This document shows positions 8,500 to 16,550 of a DNA stretch of 60,694 nt, in pieces. The DNA comes from a virus, in IMG/VR virus record IMGVR_UViG_3300040801_003252, positions 1 to 60,694 of that record; one strand, given 5' to 3'. A program made the translations under genes and the position numbers. The notes below the pieces were generated by a model. It saw nothing but the letters and a program-made list of their open reading frames with translations. It did not search any database and was not told the DNA's origin. Position 1 is the stretch's first letter. The number at the start of each line of letters is the position of its first letter.

Positions 8500-8546
8500 A
8501 AGCAAAAAAGGAAAAGGGACATGAATTGAGTTTAATGCATGCCCCT
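8500..8546 (-). terminator. Intrinsic terminator after the spanin-like gene
   Basis: Arms GGGGCAUG and CAUGUCCC in the minus-strand RNA (one G-U pair), with a 14-base loop and a T-rich tract after it. Confidence 0.65.
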
Positions 8547-8583
8547 TCTCGATATTAATGTGTCCACCTCTTAAGGGTGTATA

Positions 8584-9372
8584 TCATTTCATCAACATAT
8601 ATGTGCCCCCAGCACCCACTACAACACCACCAACAGTATAACCAATAATTTTACCGTTCTTCTTTAACCAGACACCGACTTTTTCCCATCCAGTTGGGTC
8701 AACAATTTCTTTTTTTAGATTAGGTATTGCATAACTATTGATTTCATTGATTTTCATGTATTTGTTTGAATTACTTATACTGAACTGTATTGGATAACCT
8801 TCTTTTTTATCGTCTTTCCATTCAAATTTGATTTCCTGTTTGTTAGGTATTCTCAAATGTTCGAAGAACAACGTGGGGTCGATATCAGGTGATACTGGAA
8901 TCGCTTTACCTATAACGAGTTCATATTCAAGGTATTTAGTTGTGTCACTGAAAGTAATTGTTGTGTCTTTAGAATTTATTACTACCGTGCCTTGCGCTAA
9001 TAATGAGTCTATAATGGCTTCGGCTTCAACAAGTGCTGCCACTATAACAGTATTTTTTTTATTAGCTTCTTTTACTCGTTCCAGTAATTCCTGTTGTTCC
9101 GCTGTTAATTTATCACGTATTTTTTCCAAGTCTTTTACCGATGCCTGTAGTGTGAGTTTTTCTGCCACGACTTCACCATAAGAATTCTTATAATAGTGGA
9201 CGGTATCGACCAGTGCGTTTTTTAATTTGACTTCGGTTTGATATCTGTCTTTCCATTTATCAATGGCATTGCGTTGAAGTTTCCACATACCACCACCTAA
9301 CAATAATAAGATTATTATCAGTACTATTGCCCAGCGATTATTTTTACTTAAAAATTCCAGTATTGTTTTCAT
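8584..9372 (-). CDS. Membrane-anchored coiled-coil protein, spanin-like
   Basis: 262 residues. A basic start and one transmembrane helix (about 14-30, IVLIIILLLLGGGMW) are followed by a long coiled coil (about 60-120, LTLQASVKDLEKIRDKL). A beta-rich region follows, and a second hydrophobic, Gly-rich segment lies near the C-terminus (GYTVGGVVVGAGGTYMLM). An N-terminal anchor plus periplasmic coiled coil resembles inner-membrane spanins of Gram-negative phages. The C-terminal hydrophobic part is atypical for Rz, so the call is tentative. Confidence 0.55.
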   Translation of the reverse strand: MKTILEFLSKNNRWAIVLIIILLLLGGGMWKLQRNAIDKWKDRYQTEVKLKNALVDTVHYYKNSYGEVVAEKLTLQASVKDLEKIRDKLTAEQQELLERVKEANKKNTVIVAALVEAEAIIDSLLAQGTVVINSKDTTITFSDTTKYLEYELVIGKAIPVSPDIDPTLFFEHLRIPNKQEIKFEWKDDKKEGYPIQFSISNSNKYMKINEINSYAIPNLKKEIVDPTGWEKVGVWLKKNGKIIGYTVGGVVVGAGGTYMLMK

Positions 9373-9384
9373 TTTAAATTGTTT

Positions 9385-9981
9385 TTATTGAATTTCTTGT
9401 TCCATATTTTCTTCATTGTCTCCAGTGTCATCAGGTGCTTCATCAGGGGTCTTAAACTCAATGGCTTTGGGTTCATCACGTTCCTCTTCTTCATTATCGT
9501 CATGTGGTTGTAATACGTTGTTTCTCCAGTATTTATAGAAATTATCGAAGTACGATTCCACTCTTCCCACGATTTCATCGTTTTCTGGATTGTCTGGACT
9601 AAAATCTTCGAGATAATTAAATTCAACACCACTGGTATCTTCGTCTCTCGTGACTTTATACACAAATTGTATCACTCCATCAATGGTTCCACCCCAAAAA
9701 ATAAAATCATCAAAAACCTCTAAATCAATGAATTTAATACTGACTTTCATGTCATTGAAAAAGTTTCTGAATTTATCTTCTTCTATGCTCTGGTCGAATA
9801 CGGTTCCCTTGTCTTCAAGAGCCTCGTTAAACTTGGTTGTGCCTTCATGAATATCACGAGTAATTTTTAACATGTCACGAATACTCATATTTTTTTTCTG
9901 AACTTCGTTATCGTTTTCATTAATCATAGGTTTTCCACGCATACGACCAATCATTTTTCTCATATCATTTGGTGTTGACAT
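9385..9981 (-). CDS. Hypothetical acidic protein
   Basis: 198 residues. The first 60 are basic and helical; the middle (about 85-150) looks like a folded alpha/beta unit (FDDFIFWGGTIDGVIQFVYKVT); the last 35 are Asp/Glu-rich. It is the first gene of a two-gene operon with the spanin-like gene. Its promoter box overlaps the stop of the gene upstream. Function unknown. Confidence 0.65.
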   Translation of the reverse strand: MSTPNDMRKMIGRMRGKPMINENDNEVQKKNMSIRDMLKITRDIHEGTTKFNEALEDKGTVFDQSIEEDKFRNFFNDMKVSIKFIDLEVFDDFIFWGGTIDGVIQFVYKVTRDEDTSGVEFNYLEDFSPDNPENDEIVGRVESYFDNFYKYWRNNVLQPHDDNEEEERDEPKAIEFKTPDEAPDDTGDNEENMEQEIQ

Positions 9982-10016
9982 ATCTATTCGTCTTTTATTG
10001 TTTGAGTTATTCTATT

Positions 10017-10025
10017 TATAAATAC
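10017..10025 (-). promoter_or_regulatory. Putative late promoter box GTATTTATA
   Basis: Minus-strand GTATTTATA extending into a near-palindrome (TATTTATAAATA). It is 35 bases before the ATG at 9981 and touches the stop of the gene at 10025-10639. Confidence 0.65.
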
Positions 10026-10639
10026 TAATCCGAATCATTAACCAACATATGATTAAATCTTTCAATATTAAATAAAGGATTTATGTCGCTACTTTCTTCG
10101 ATATAATTGCTTCTAAACACAATGCCTCTGTATTTAGAGATATTTTTATGATAATGATGGGTTTCGAAACACGCTTTGGGGATGCTATATTTATCGCAAA
10201 GCATTTTACAGAGTTCAACAACACTTTTTATTTGTTCGTCATTAAATTTCTCCCAAAAAATATAACCAGCCCAGTCATATTCAACTACACGTTCAATAGG
10301 GCAATATTCGTTCAACCAATTCATGTATTTGCCGTCAGTGGTTTCGAATAGACTTCCCATGTTCTCCATAACAATGGAAATACTTTTTTTATCACCTTCC
10401 TTATTTCCAAGAAAATCGGTATGGTATTTCTCATCGTAATGCTGATGAATTTTTCCATCACGACTAACAGTAAAAGTATTCCATCTCTTGGTTTTACCGT
10501 ATTCCTTATGTTGGAGTCTGGTGATGTGATAACTATCTTTTCTGAGACTCGCAGCTAAAACGATTTGGGTCTTAGCGATTCTCGTTTTATAGTGATTATC
10601 CTTTGATACTTTATATGTCTTTTTATCGATTTTCAACAT
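10025..10639 (-). CDS. Degenerate amidase-fold (PGRP-like) protein
   Basis: 204 residues, using the ATG at 10639 (a GTG at 10648 is possible). It aligns block by block with the endolysin at 3505-4251: QIVLAAS against QIVLHHT, SRDGKIHQHYDEKY against GWDGKIYQCFSSKY, KSISIVMENMGSL against GSIGVEIDAWGGL, and FNDEQIKSVVEL against YTDEQIESVRQL. The Zn-ligand positions are changed: HH to AA, and the TH..DCH block to FRS..DIN. It therefore probably keeps the peptidoglycan-binding fold without amidase activity. It overlaps the dCMP deaminase gene by 17 bases. A regulatory, immunity or structural role is inference. Confidence 0.75.
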   Translation of the reverse strand: MLKIDKKTYKVSKDNHYKTRIAKTQIVLAASLRKDSYHITRLQHKEYGKTKRWNTFTVSRDGKIHQHYDEKYHTDFLGNKEGDKKSISIVMENMGSLFETTDGKYMNWLNEYCPIERVVEYDWAGYIFWEKFNDEQIKSVVELCKMLCDKYSIPKACFETHHYHKNISKYRGIVFRSNYIEESSDINPLFNIERFNHMLVNDSD

Positions 10640-11204
10640 TACATCCACAATTACAACCTTCTTTCACGCCTTTCCGATGCGCATCATAATTCATATACAT
10701 GACCTCAATACCCCCTTCTTCAAGGATTGTCTTGGCTCTAATAAAACCCTCTCCCCATTTTTCGTGCTCCCATTCGGGTTCTTGGTCACAATATATCTTT
10801 TTGATACCAGCGTTCACCAGAACACCCGCACAATGGTCACAGGGATACCAATTAAGGTAGGCATCGCAACCCAAGGTACTTTTCCCCTGACGTGCAGCAT
10901 TAACAACTGCGTTGAGTTCGGCATGATGAAACCAATGATATTTCTCAGGTCTTTCATGTCTCTGAGGTACGTTATCATTACATCCTCGTGGTAATCCATT
11001 ATAACCAGTGGTGACGATTTCTCGGTCTTTCACCAGTACACACCCAACTCTACTCGATTGGTCTTTTGACCACTGAGCGATTTCAAGGTCTGCGAGTCGC
11101 ATGAAACGCAAATCCCATTTAGTCGGTTGATAAGGTTTTTTCTTGCGCCCGGGGACTCTTATAGCGTTTCTACCACCGATTACTTTTCCAAATTTTGTGC
11201 TCAT
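10623..11204 (-). CDS. Deoxycytidylate (dCMP) deaminase
   Basis: Zn-dependent cytidine-deaminase-fold enzyme converting dCMP to dUMP, feeding dTTP synthesis. Motifs: HAELNAVV (Zn His and catalytic Glu) and YPCDHCAGVLVNAGI (PCxxC Zn cysteines). 193 residues from the ATG at 11204, which overlaps the stop of the 52-residue gene as ATGA. The upstream TTG at 11213 is less likely. Phage dCMP deaminases support the high thymidine demand of replication. No cytosine-modifying enzyme is seen in this window. Confidence 0.92.
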   Translation of the reverse strand: MSTKFGKVIGGRNAIRVPGRKKKPYQPTKWDLRFMRLADLEIAQWSKDQSSRVGCVLVKDREIVTTGYNGLPRGCNDNVPQRHERPEKYHWFHHAELNAVVNAARQGKSTLGCDAYLNWYPCDHCAGVLVNAGIKKIYCDQEPEWEHEKWGEGFIRAKTILEEGGIEVMYMNYDAHRKGVKEGCNCGCNVENR

Positions 11205-11359
11205 AATTTCCAATATGTGTCGTGTTTTAATTTCTCCGCTCTTTCAATAAGTTCACTGAGTTCATCAATATCATCGATATCGAGTTCCGCAAGTTCATCA
11301 ACAACAGTTAATGCTTTCTTAATTAATTCCGCTTTTTTTCTGTCCTCAAAGGTAATCAT
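11201..11359 (-). CDS. 52-residue acidic helical protein
   Basis: Small frame starting at the ATG at 11359, one base after the stop of the membrane-protein gene, and ending in an ATGA overlap with the dCMP deaminase. It begins MITFEDRKKAELIKKALT and continues with an Asp/Glu-rich amphipathic helix. The tight packing on both sides supports it as a real gene. Function unknown. Confidence 0.65.
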   Translation of the reverse strand: MITFEDRKKAELIKKALTVVDELAELDIDDIDELSELIERAEKLKHDTYWKL

Positions 11360-11360
11360 T

Positions 11361-12512
11361 TTATTTCATGTTTTCAAGTACACGATAAGTATCGTCATAA
11401 TTTTCCATAGCATCAAGAGCTTCAAGGTATGTCATCTGAATATTTCTACGCTTACCCACAGTCGTGAAAACCCCGATTCTATCCATTTCACTAAGGAATT
11501 CATCTACGAATTTATTACTATTAGGTATTTTAGTTTTGTCTTTCACGATTCCCTTTAGTTCAAGACTCGGCATAACTCGGTCACCCGAACCCAGTTTTCC
11601 GTCATTATATATGAAGGAAATCAATGCACGATATCTATCCTTTTTCTGATAAATTTTTTCATATTTATCCTGATTAATTAAAAACAGGTTATATTCGTAA
11701 TACTGACGGAAATAAAGACCACCAATTATAATGAGTTCATTAAAAATAACGATTATCACGAACAACAATATGTTTTCACTGTCTTCATCCTGATTATCAA
11801 GTTTGGTTTCATTCAGTGTTAGATTTAATTCATCTACTCTGGCTTCGAATTCCGTGTTAATTATATCTATCTTGACTTCGTTTTCAGCAATCACCTCAGT
11901 GTTTTTATCTATGCTGACTTGATATTCGTTTCTCACGGTTCTGTAATTCAATGGTGTTGAAGCCAGTTTTTCTCTAAGGTCGGTATTAACTGCTCTAAGT
12001 GTTTTATTGTCTTCAAGATACACTATTTTTCTTTCGTCATACACGGCTCTAAGACTATCGATTTCTGACGTGGTTTCCGTGAGAGCAATCATGTCTTTAG
12101 CACTACTCGTAATTGCGAGGTTTTTCGAGCCAGTTATTGAGAGATAGAAACTCAATACAACAACACTAATTGAAATCATAAGCCAGCTAAAGGCTTTAAA
12201 CCCAACCTTTCTGGAGTTCACAACGAAATCATGTGAAAAATTTCTAATGAAATATCTTTTAGTTATTTCGAAAATAACTAAGAATATAAGTGTAAGAGCA
12301 AAAGCTAAAGCAACCGCCCAATTACCAGTAAGAAAGTTAATTGTAATGGCTTTCAATAATGATGGAAACACCAGAAAATATGCAAAAAATATTGAACTCG
12401 CATTACCTACAAATGAAAATCTAAACAACCACTTATCCAATCCCTTATTATTTCCTTCGAAATCCTTGGTGTTTATTTTCTGCCTTAATTTATCATATTT
12501 TTTTAAATCCAT
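11361..12512 (-). CDS. Multi-pass membrane protein with coiled coil
   Basis: 383 residues. Hydrophobic segments lie at about 33-55, 63-85, 107-128 and 243-262. A Glu/Lys-rich coiled coil (about 140-235) sits between the third and fourth. A soluble C-terminal domain follows (MPSLELKGIVKDKTKIP). No enzymatic motif. Its promoter box lies 16 bases upstream, and it is followed by the small gene and dCMP deaminase. It could be an inner-membrane protein for superinfection exclusion or replication anchoring; nothing settles this. Confidence 0.65.
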   Translation of the reverse strand: MDLKKYDKLRQKINTKDFEGNNKGLDKWLFRFSFVGNASSIFFAYFLVFPSLLKAITINFLTGNWAVALAFALTLIFLVIFEITKRYFIRNFSHDFVVNSRKVGFKAFSWLMISISVVVLSFYLSITGSKNLAITSSAKDMIALTETTSEIDSLRAVYDERKIVYLEDNKTLRAVNTDLREKLASTPLNYRTVRNEYQVSIDKNTEVIAENEVKIDIINTEFEARVDELNLTLNETKLDNQDEDSENILLFVIIVIFNELIIIGGLYFRQYYEYNLFLINQDKYEKIYQKKDRYRALISFIYNDGKLGSGDRVMPSLELKGIVKDKTKIPNSNKFVDEFLSEMDRIGVFTTVGKRRNIQMTYLEALDAMENYDDTYRVLENMK

Positions 12513-12528
12513 TTTTAGTTTACTTTCA

Positions 12529-12537
12529 AATAAATAC
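12529..12537 (-). promoter_or_regulatory. Putative late promoter box GTATTTATT
   Basis: One-base variant of GTATTTATA, 16 bases before the ATG at 12512, in the short gap after the Mre11-Rad50 gene. Confidence 0.65.
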
Positions 12538-12550
12538 TAAAAATTAAGTT

Positions 12551-15500
12551 TTATTCAAGGCTCATAGACGATATTCCGTTTTCATCCAGTGTCACATTTA
12601 TCAGATAATCAGGATTGATTTCATGCGTGTGTTCGATAACCAAAACCTTCTTCATATTTGATTTAATTAGCTGTAGGATTTCCTTAAATTCTTCTACGGC
12701 ATTTTCATCGAGTTTATTCATGACTTCATCCAATAAGAACATCGTGGGTTTGGCTTTGACGTTGATTTGATTCAAACCAAATTTCAATACTATGCTTGAG
12801 AAAGTCCGTTCCTTACCACTTGCACTTATGCAATCAATAATTGATTCTGGTCTATCATTGTATGCGAGTTTGGGTCTGAGGTCATCAGCATCTAACCAGA
12901 CCCTAAAAGCAGCTACTGATAATATACGGTCAAGCGTGACATTTATTTTCGGTATGATGTAATTACTTAACATCTGTCTCGGTATACCGTCTCTGTGCAC
13001 GCATTTCTTATATAAATTCAATACCATATCACGATGCTCTTGTTCTTTGAAATCGGATATTAGAATCTCGTTTTCCTTGATTTTCTTTTGTTTCTCACCA
13101 ATGCTGGTTTTTCTGAGATACACGTCTTCCTTAAAATCACTTTCTTCGATTCCGAGTTCATAAACTTTTTTCTTAGCAGCATCGATTCCCTTCTCTATCC
13201 TCTTGTTTTCCTCGATTTGCTTCAAGCTGTTTTCATGTCTACCGATTTTCTGTTCAAGAATTTCAATATTGAGTTCTTCGTTCTTTATTAATGTAGGTAT
13301 CTGATTAAATTCAGTTTGTAAAACATTGCGCCTCTCAACATCGTTCTTCTCATTAGTTAGCGTACCGATTTCCGTGAGCACGTCTTCCATTTCCAAATCA
13401 AGTTTAACGATTTCAGCATTGATTCTCTCGATATTCTCATCACATTTCTTAATCACGGGTTTCCAATCGGTATCGATATCGTGCTGATGTTCCTTGATTT
13501 CCTTGGCGATACCAAACATTTCGGTTTCCTTATCCTTAACGGATTTCGCTATGTGGTCTTTATGTTCTTGTTTATCAATTACTTGTCCACACTGACTACA
13601 GATTTTACTGTTCTTCAGTTCCTCAATTTCTTCTTTTAGTTTTGCGCCCTCTTTTTTTAACGTGAAAATCTTACCATTAAGTATTTCGATTCTGTGTTCG
13701 AAATCACTTTTGCTTCTTTCCTCTTCTTTAATCTGAACTCGTTTCTCGTAAACCGTTTGCTTGTGTTCATCACGTTTGGTTATCAGTTCATTTAACCTAC
13801 CCTCATCATAGGTTTCTTGCAGGGTGTCGATACTCTGTTTCAGAATTAGTTTCCGTGATTTGATTTCAACAATTTCTTTCTTGTGTTCACTTATTTCGAT
13901 TCTCGCAGCATCTACATCCAGATTATATATTTCCTCGTCTATCTTATAAAGTTTTTTTGTGAGGGTTTCGATGTACTCACGCCCTTTTTCAATTCTATTT
14001 TGAACATCGGGTAACTTCAGGGTTTCGATGTTCTTTATTTCATCCTGAAGAACCCGAATTTCATCATTCATGGTCTTGTTTTGTTCAGTCGTTACTTCGA
14101 CATTACAATTAACTCTCGGCTTTTCATTAACTCGTTTCTGATACGATTTGAGTCCTTCGAGTTTTTTATCGAAGATATCCAAACCACTATCATATAGTAG
14201 CGAATCAATAAAAACCGCCATATCGTTTGATAATATCCTGTTAAGCGTATCACTGGTTGTCATTACTATTCTCATGAAATTATCATATGACCCGATAATG
14301 GCTTCAAGTTGTTTCTGTGTTTTTTGTCGCCTGTCTTCATCAAGTTTTTCGATGTCGTTATCATCAGTCATTTCGTCATCGGGACTATTGAGAATATAGT
14401 AATTCAATGCTGTTGGCGCACCAGTAATCTCTCCGCTTTTATTCGTTTTGATGTCAGTACGTCTCTTGAGTCCATAATATTCACCATTGCTTTCAAGAAC
14501 CAGATACGCATCACAGAATTTCGCACCATTCCTGTTATTAACAAAACGTTTATCACCGTGTTTCACCCTGTTTTCGGTTTCCAAGGTCTTATTGAACAGA
14601 ATGTATGATATGATTTTCATTATGGTGGTCTTACCCGCAGTATTTTCACCTGTTATCTGGAACAACCCATCCATTTTGCGCCAATCCACATCAAGACTGC
14701 CGTAAGACATGAAATTATTCCCACCGAATTTAATGATGTTCCATTCAGTATTCTGGTCTTCGGGTATTTCGATTTCCTTAAGAATTTCCTCATCAAGTGC
14801 CAGAATGTCTTCAATAACCTCGCTTCCCGTACCAGTTTTTTCAAGATACTCTCTAAAAATTTCTTGCTGAACCGCTTCATCACCAATGTTTTCCAATGTT
14901 ATGTCTTCATTAACATCAATAATATCGTCTTCAACGAATTCATTTTTATGAAGAATTTTGATATTATCCTTTTCTTTGAATAAATAACCTTTTAGATAAT
15001 CAATTACCTTGCGTTCGTTCTCTTTTGTACGGGTTTGCGGTAATGTACCCCATACGAACCTCACAGTCATGTGCTTTGTTGGGTTTTCGATTTCGAAATC
15101 CAGTTCATCGAAATCCGTGTATGGCGTGAGTCTGACATTATGATAGCTATAATTATTACCTATCTGGACTTCTGTTGCTTTCAGGTCTTCGATATTCCAA
15201 AGCAGGTAACCGTGAAACGCATCATCACCCTCAGTGATGTCCTGCGCTATCAATGAACTACAATATGCTTTGGTCTTGTCGTCATCGAGATACTGTAATT
15301 TATGAATATCACCGAAAAACGATAAATCACCTTTGAAATCCTTGACCTTGTAATAAGAATTGCTTTTCATTTCGAAATCAGTGGTTGACCTGCAACCATT
15401 AATCGGGTCATGAAAGAGGTCAATTGTCACGTAATCCGCTTGTTCATTATATGCTAAGATTTTCTTACCTTCTTTGGTTTTCCAAGGATTATTGTTTTTC

Positions 15501-15892
15501 TCACCGTGATGCCAAACCGCCCACATCACATTATCATCAACATAGAAACCTGTTTTATTGTAATATTCCACATTATCATTACGCAGAGTATCTACAATGG
15601 CTTTAATGCTATCGACTCTTTTAAGATTCTTTTTACGGCAATCATGATTACCTCTTGTAATACGTACTGGAGCGATTTCAGCCAGTTGACTCAAAAGACT
15701 ATGTGCCAGTATAAGTTGTTCGCCTTGAAGGTCGAGATAATCATGTACGAGGTCACCAGCAATAGCGATTCTATCGGGTTTCTTTTTTTTTAGGTCGGCA
15801 ATTAATTTATTAAATACTTCTTGATATTCAGTGTTTCTCGTAGGCGTTTTTCTGATATGGATATCAGCGAGATGGGCAATCGTTTTTATCAT
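12551..15892 (-). CDS. Single-chain Mre11-Rad50 (SbcD-SbcC; T4 gp47-gp46) nuclease/ATPase
   Basis: 1113 residues. Residues 1-330 are a calcineurin-like nuclease: LADIH (9-11), GDLVHD (46-51), GNHD (81-84), WHHG (127-130), GDIHK (194-198). Residues 390 onward are a Rad50-type ATPase: Walker A GENTAGKT (415-422), long coiled coils, zinc hook CSQCG (765-769), signature SASGKERTF (from 1023) and Walker B FLLDE (about 1052-1056). In T4, cells and archaea these are two polypeptides that process DNA ends for recombination. Here one chain carries both, in the order nuclease-ATPase. It has a near-consensus host-type promoter, which indicates early expression. Confidence 0.93.
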   Translation of the reverse strand: MIKTIAHLADIHIRKTPTRNTEYQEVFNKLIADLKKKKPDRIAIAGDLVHDYLDLQGEQLILAHSLLSQLAEIAPVRITRGNHDCRKKNLKRVDSIKAIVDTLRNDNVEYYNKTGFYVDDNVMWAVWHHGEKNNNPWKTKEGKKILAYNEQADYVTIDLFHDPINGCRSTTDFEMKSNSYYKVKDFKGDLSFFGDIHKLQYLDDDKTKAYCSSLIAQDITEGDDAFHGYLLWNIEDLKATEVQIGNNYSYHNVRLTPYTDFDELDFEIENPTKHMTVRFVWGTLPQTRTKENERKVIDYLKGYLFKEKDNIKILHKNEFVEDDIIDVNEDITLENIGDEAVQQEIFREYLEKTGTGSEVIEDILALDEEILKEIEIPEDQNTEWNIIKFGGNNFMSYGSLDVDWRKMDGLFQITGENTAGKTTIMKIISYILFNKTLETENRVKHGDKRFVNNRNGAKFCDAYLVLESNGEYYGLKRRTDIKTNKSGEITGAPTALNYYILNSPDDEMTDDNDIEKLDEDRRQKTQKQLEAIIGSYDNFMRIVMTTSDTLNRILSNDMAVFIDSLLYDSGLDIFDKKLEGLKSYQKRVNEKPRVNCNVEVTTEQNKTMNDEIRVLQDEIKNIETLKLPDVQNRIEKGREYIETLTKKLYKIDEEIYNLDVDAARIEISEHKKEIVEIKSRKLILKQSIDTLQETYDEGRLNELITKRDEHKQTVYEKRVQIKEEERSKSDFEHRIEILNGKIFTLKKEGAKLKEEIEELKNSKICSQCGQVIDKQEHKDHIAKSVKDKETEMFGIAKEIKEHQHDIDTDWKPVIKKCDENIERINAEIVKLDLEMEDVLTEIGTLTNEKNDVERRNVLQTEFNQIPTLIKNEELNIEILEQKIGRHENSLKQIEENKRIEKGIDAAKKKVYELGIEESDFKEDVYLRKTSIGEKQKKIKENEILISDFKEQEHRDMVLNLYKKCVHRDGIPRQMLSNYIIPKINVTLDRILSVAAFRVWLDADDLRPKLAYNDRPESIIDCISASGKERTFSSIVLKFGLNQINVKAKPTMFLLDEVMNKLDENAVEEFKEILQLIKSNMKKVLVIEHTHEINPDYLINVTLDENGISSMSLE

Positions 15893-15907
15893 TTAATCAA
15901 TTTTTTA

Positions 15908-15938
15908 CAAATATATCTAAAACCCTGATTATATGCAA
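15908..15938 (-). promoter_or_regulatory. Bacteroidota-type early promoter (TTG-N20-TATATTTG)
   Basis: The minus strand has CCTTGCATATAA, with TTG at 15936-15938, a 20-base spacer and TATATTTG at 15908-15915, 15 bases before the ATG at 15892. It matches the TTG/TAnnTTTG consensus of Bacteroidota primary sigma promoters. Confidence 0.8.
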
Positions 15939-16067
15939 GGAATTTCAAAATTTGTCGTTTTGTCATGTTGAATCGAAAACACCTGTCATTTCGTCAGCGA
16001 TATGGTCATGGCATTTATTTTGTTTATGTTGGGGTAATAATAATCTTATTTAAAAATAAAAATAACT

Positions 16068-16487
16068 ATGACAACATTAATGAAATACTCAAAACCTCAA
16101 AACGGAATGCTTAATATTCTCGACCATTTTTTCGATGACGAACTTTTTAACTGGGATACACCTGAAAGAAATGTTATTCCGAATTACGATATCATTGAAA
16201 AGGACAATGAATATCTCGTGGAATTTGGTCTCGCTGGATTCACAAAAGAAGATGTTTCGCTAAACGTGGAGAACGATGTTCTTACAATTGAAGGTGAGCG
16301 TAAAATCGATGAAGACACAAAATATAATCGCAAAAGTACTTTCTACGGTAATTTCAAGAAAGTCTTTACTTTACCAGATAATGTTGTAACGGATAAAATC
16401 GGTGCTTCGTTCCAGAACGGAATCCTATCCATCACGATTCCTAAAAATGAGAAAGCGAAGTTAAGTAAGTCAATAGAAATCACGTAA
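16068..16487 (+). CDS. Hsp20-type small heat-shock chaperone
   Basis: 139 residues and the only plus-strand gene of the window. Alpha-crystallin core: PNYDIIEKDNEYLVEFGLAGF, then FTKEDVSLNVENDVLTIEGER, ending with FQNGILSITIPK (the GxLxI-type motif is GILSI). Small heat-shock proteins hold unfolding proteins for refolding; phage copies are known in T4-like cyanophages and may help virion assembly. The leader (15960-16067) has no clear TAnnTTTG element (TATTTTG at 16016-16022 is close) and no GTATTTATA box, so its expression timing is unclear. It converges on a shared bidirectional terminator. Confidence 0.93.
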   Translation: MTTLMKYSKPQNGMLNILDHFFDDELFNWDTPERNVIPNYDIIEKDNEYLVEFGLAGFTKEDVSLNVENDVLTIEGERKIDEDTKYNRKSTFYGNFKKVFTLPDNVVTDKIGASFQNGILSITIPKNEKAKLSKSIEIT

Positions 16488-16504
16488 GTATTAAGAGTCC
16501 AAAA

Positions 16505-16538
16505 AAAGAAAAGGTGTCGAATTCGACACCTTTTTTTA
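16505..16538. terminator. Bidirectional intrinsic terminator
   Basis: Perfect palindrome AAGGTGTCGAATTCGACACCTT at 16511-16532, flanked by A run and T run. It lies between the convergent Hsp20 gene (+) and the ArdC-like gene (-) and can serve both. Confidence 0.9.
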
Positions 16539-16550
16539 TTACTGGGGTTG

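Noticed and set aside
15960-16067. Promoter for the Hsp20 gene
   Set aside because: TATTTTG at 16016-16022 lacks one base of TAnnTTTG and has no TTG at the right distance, so I do not call it.
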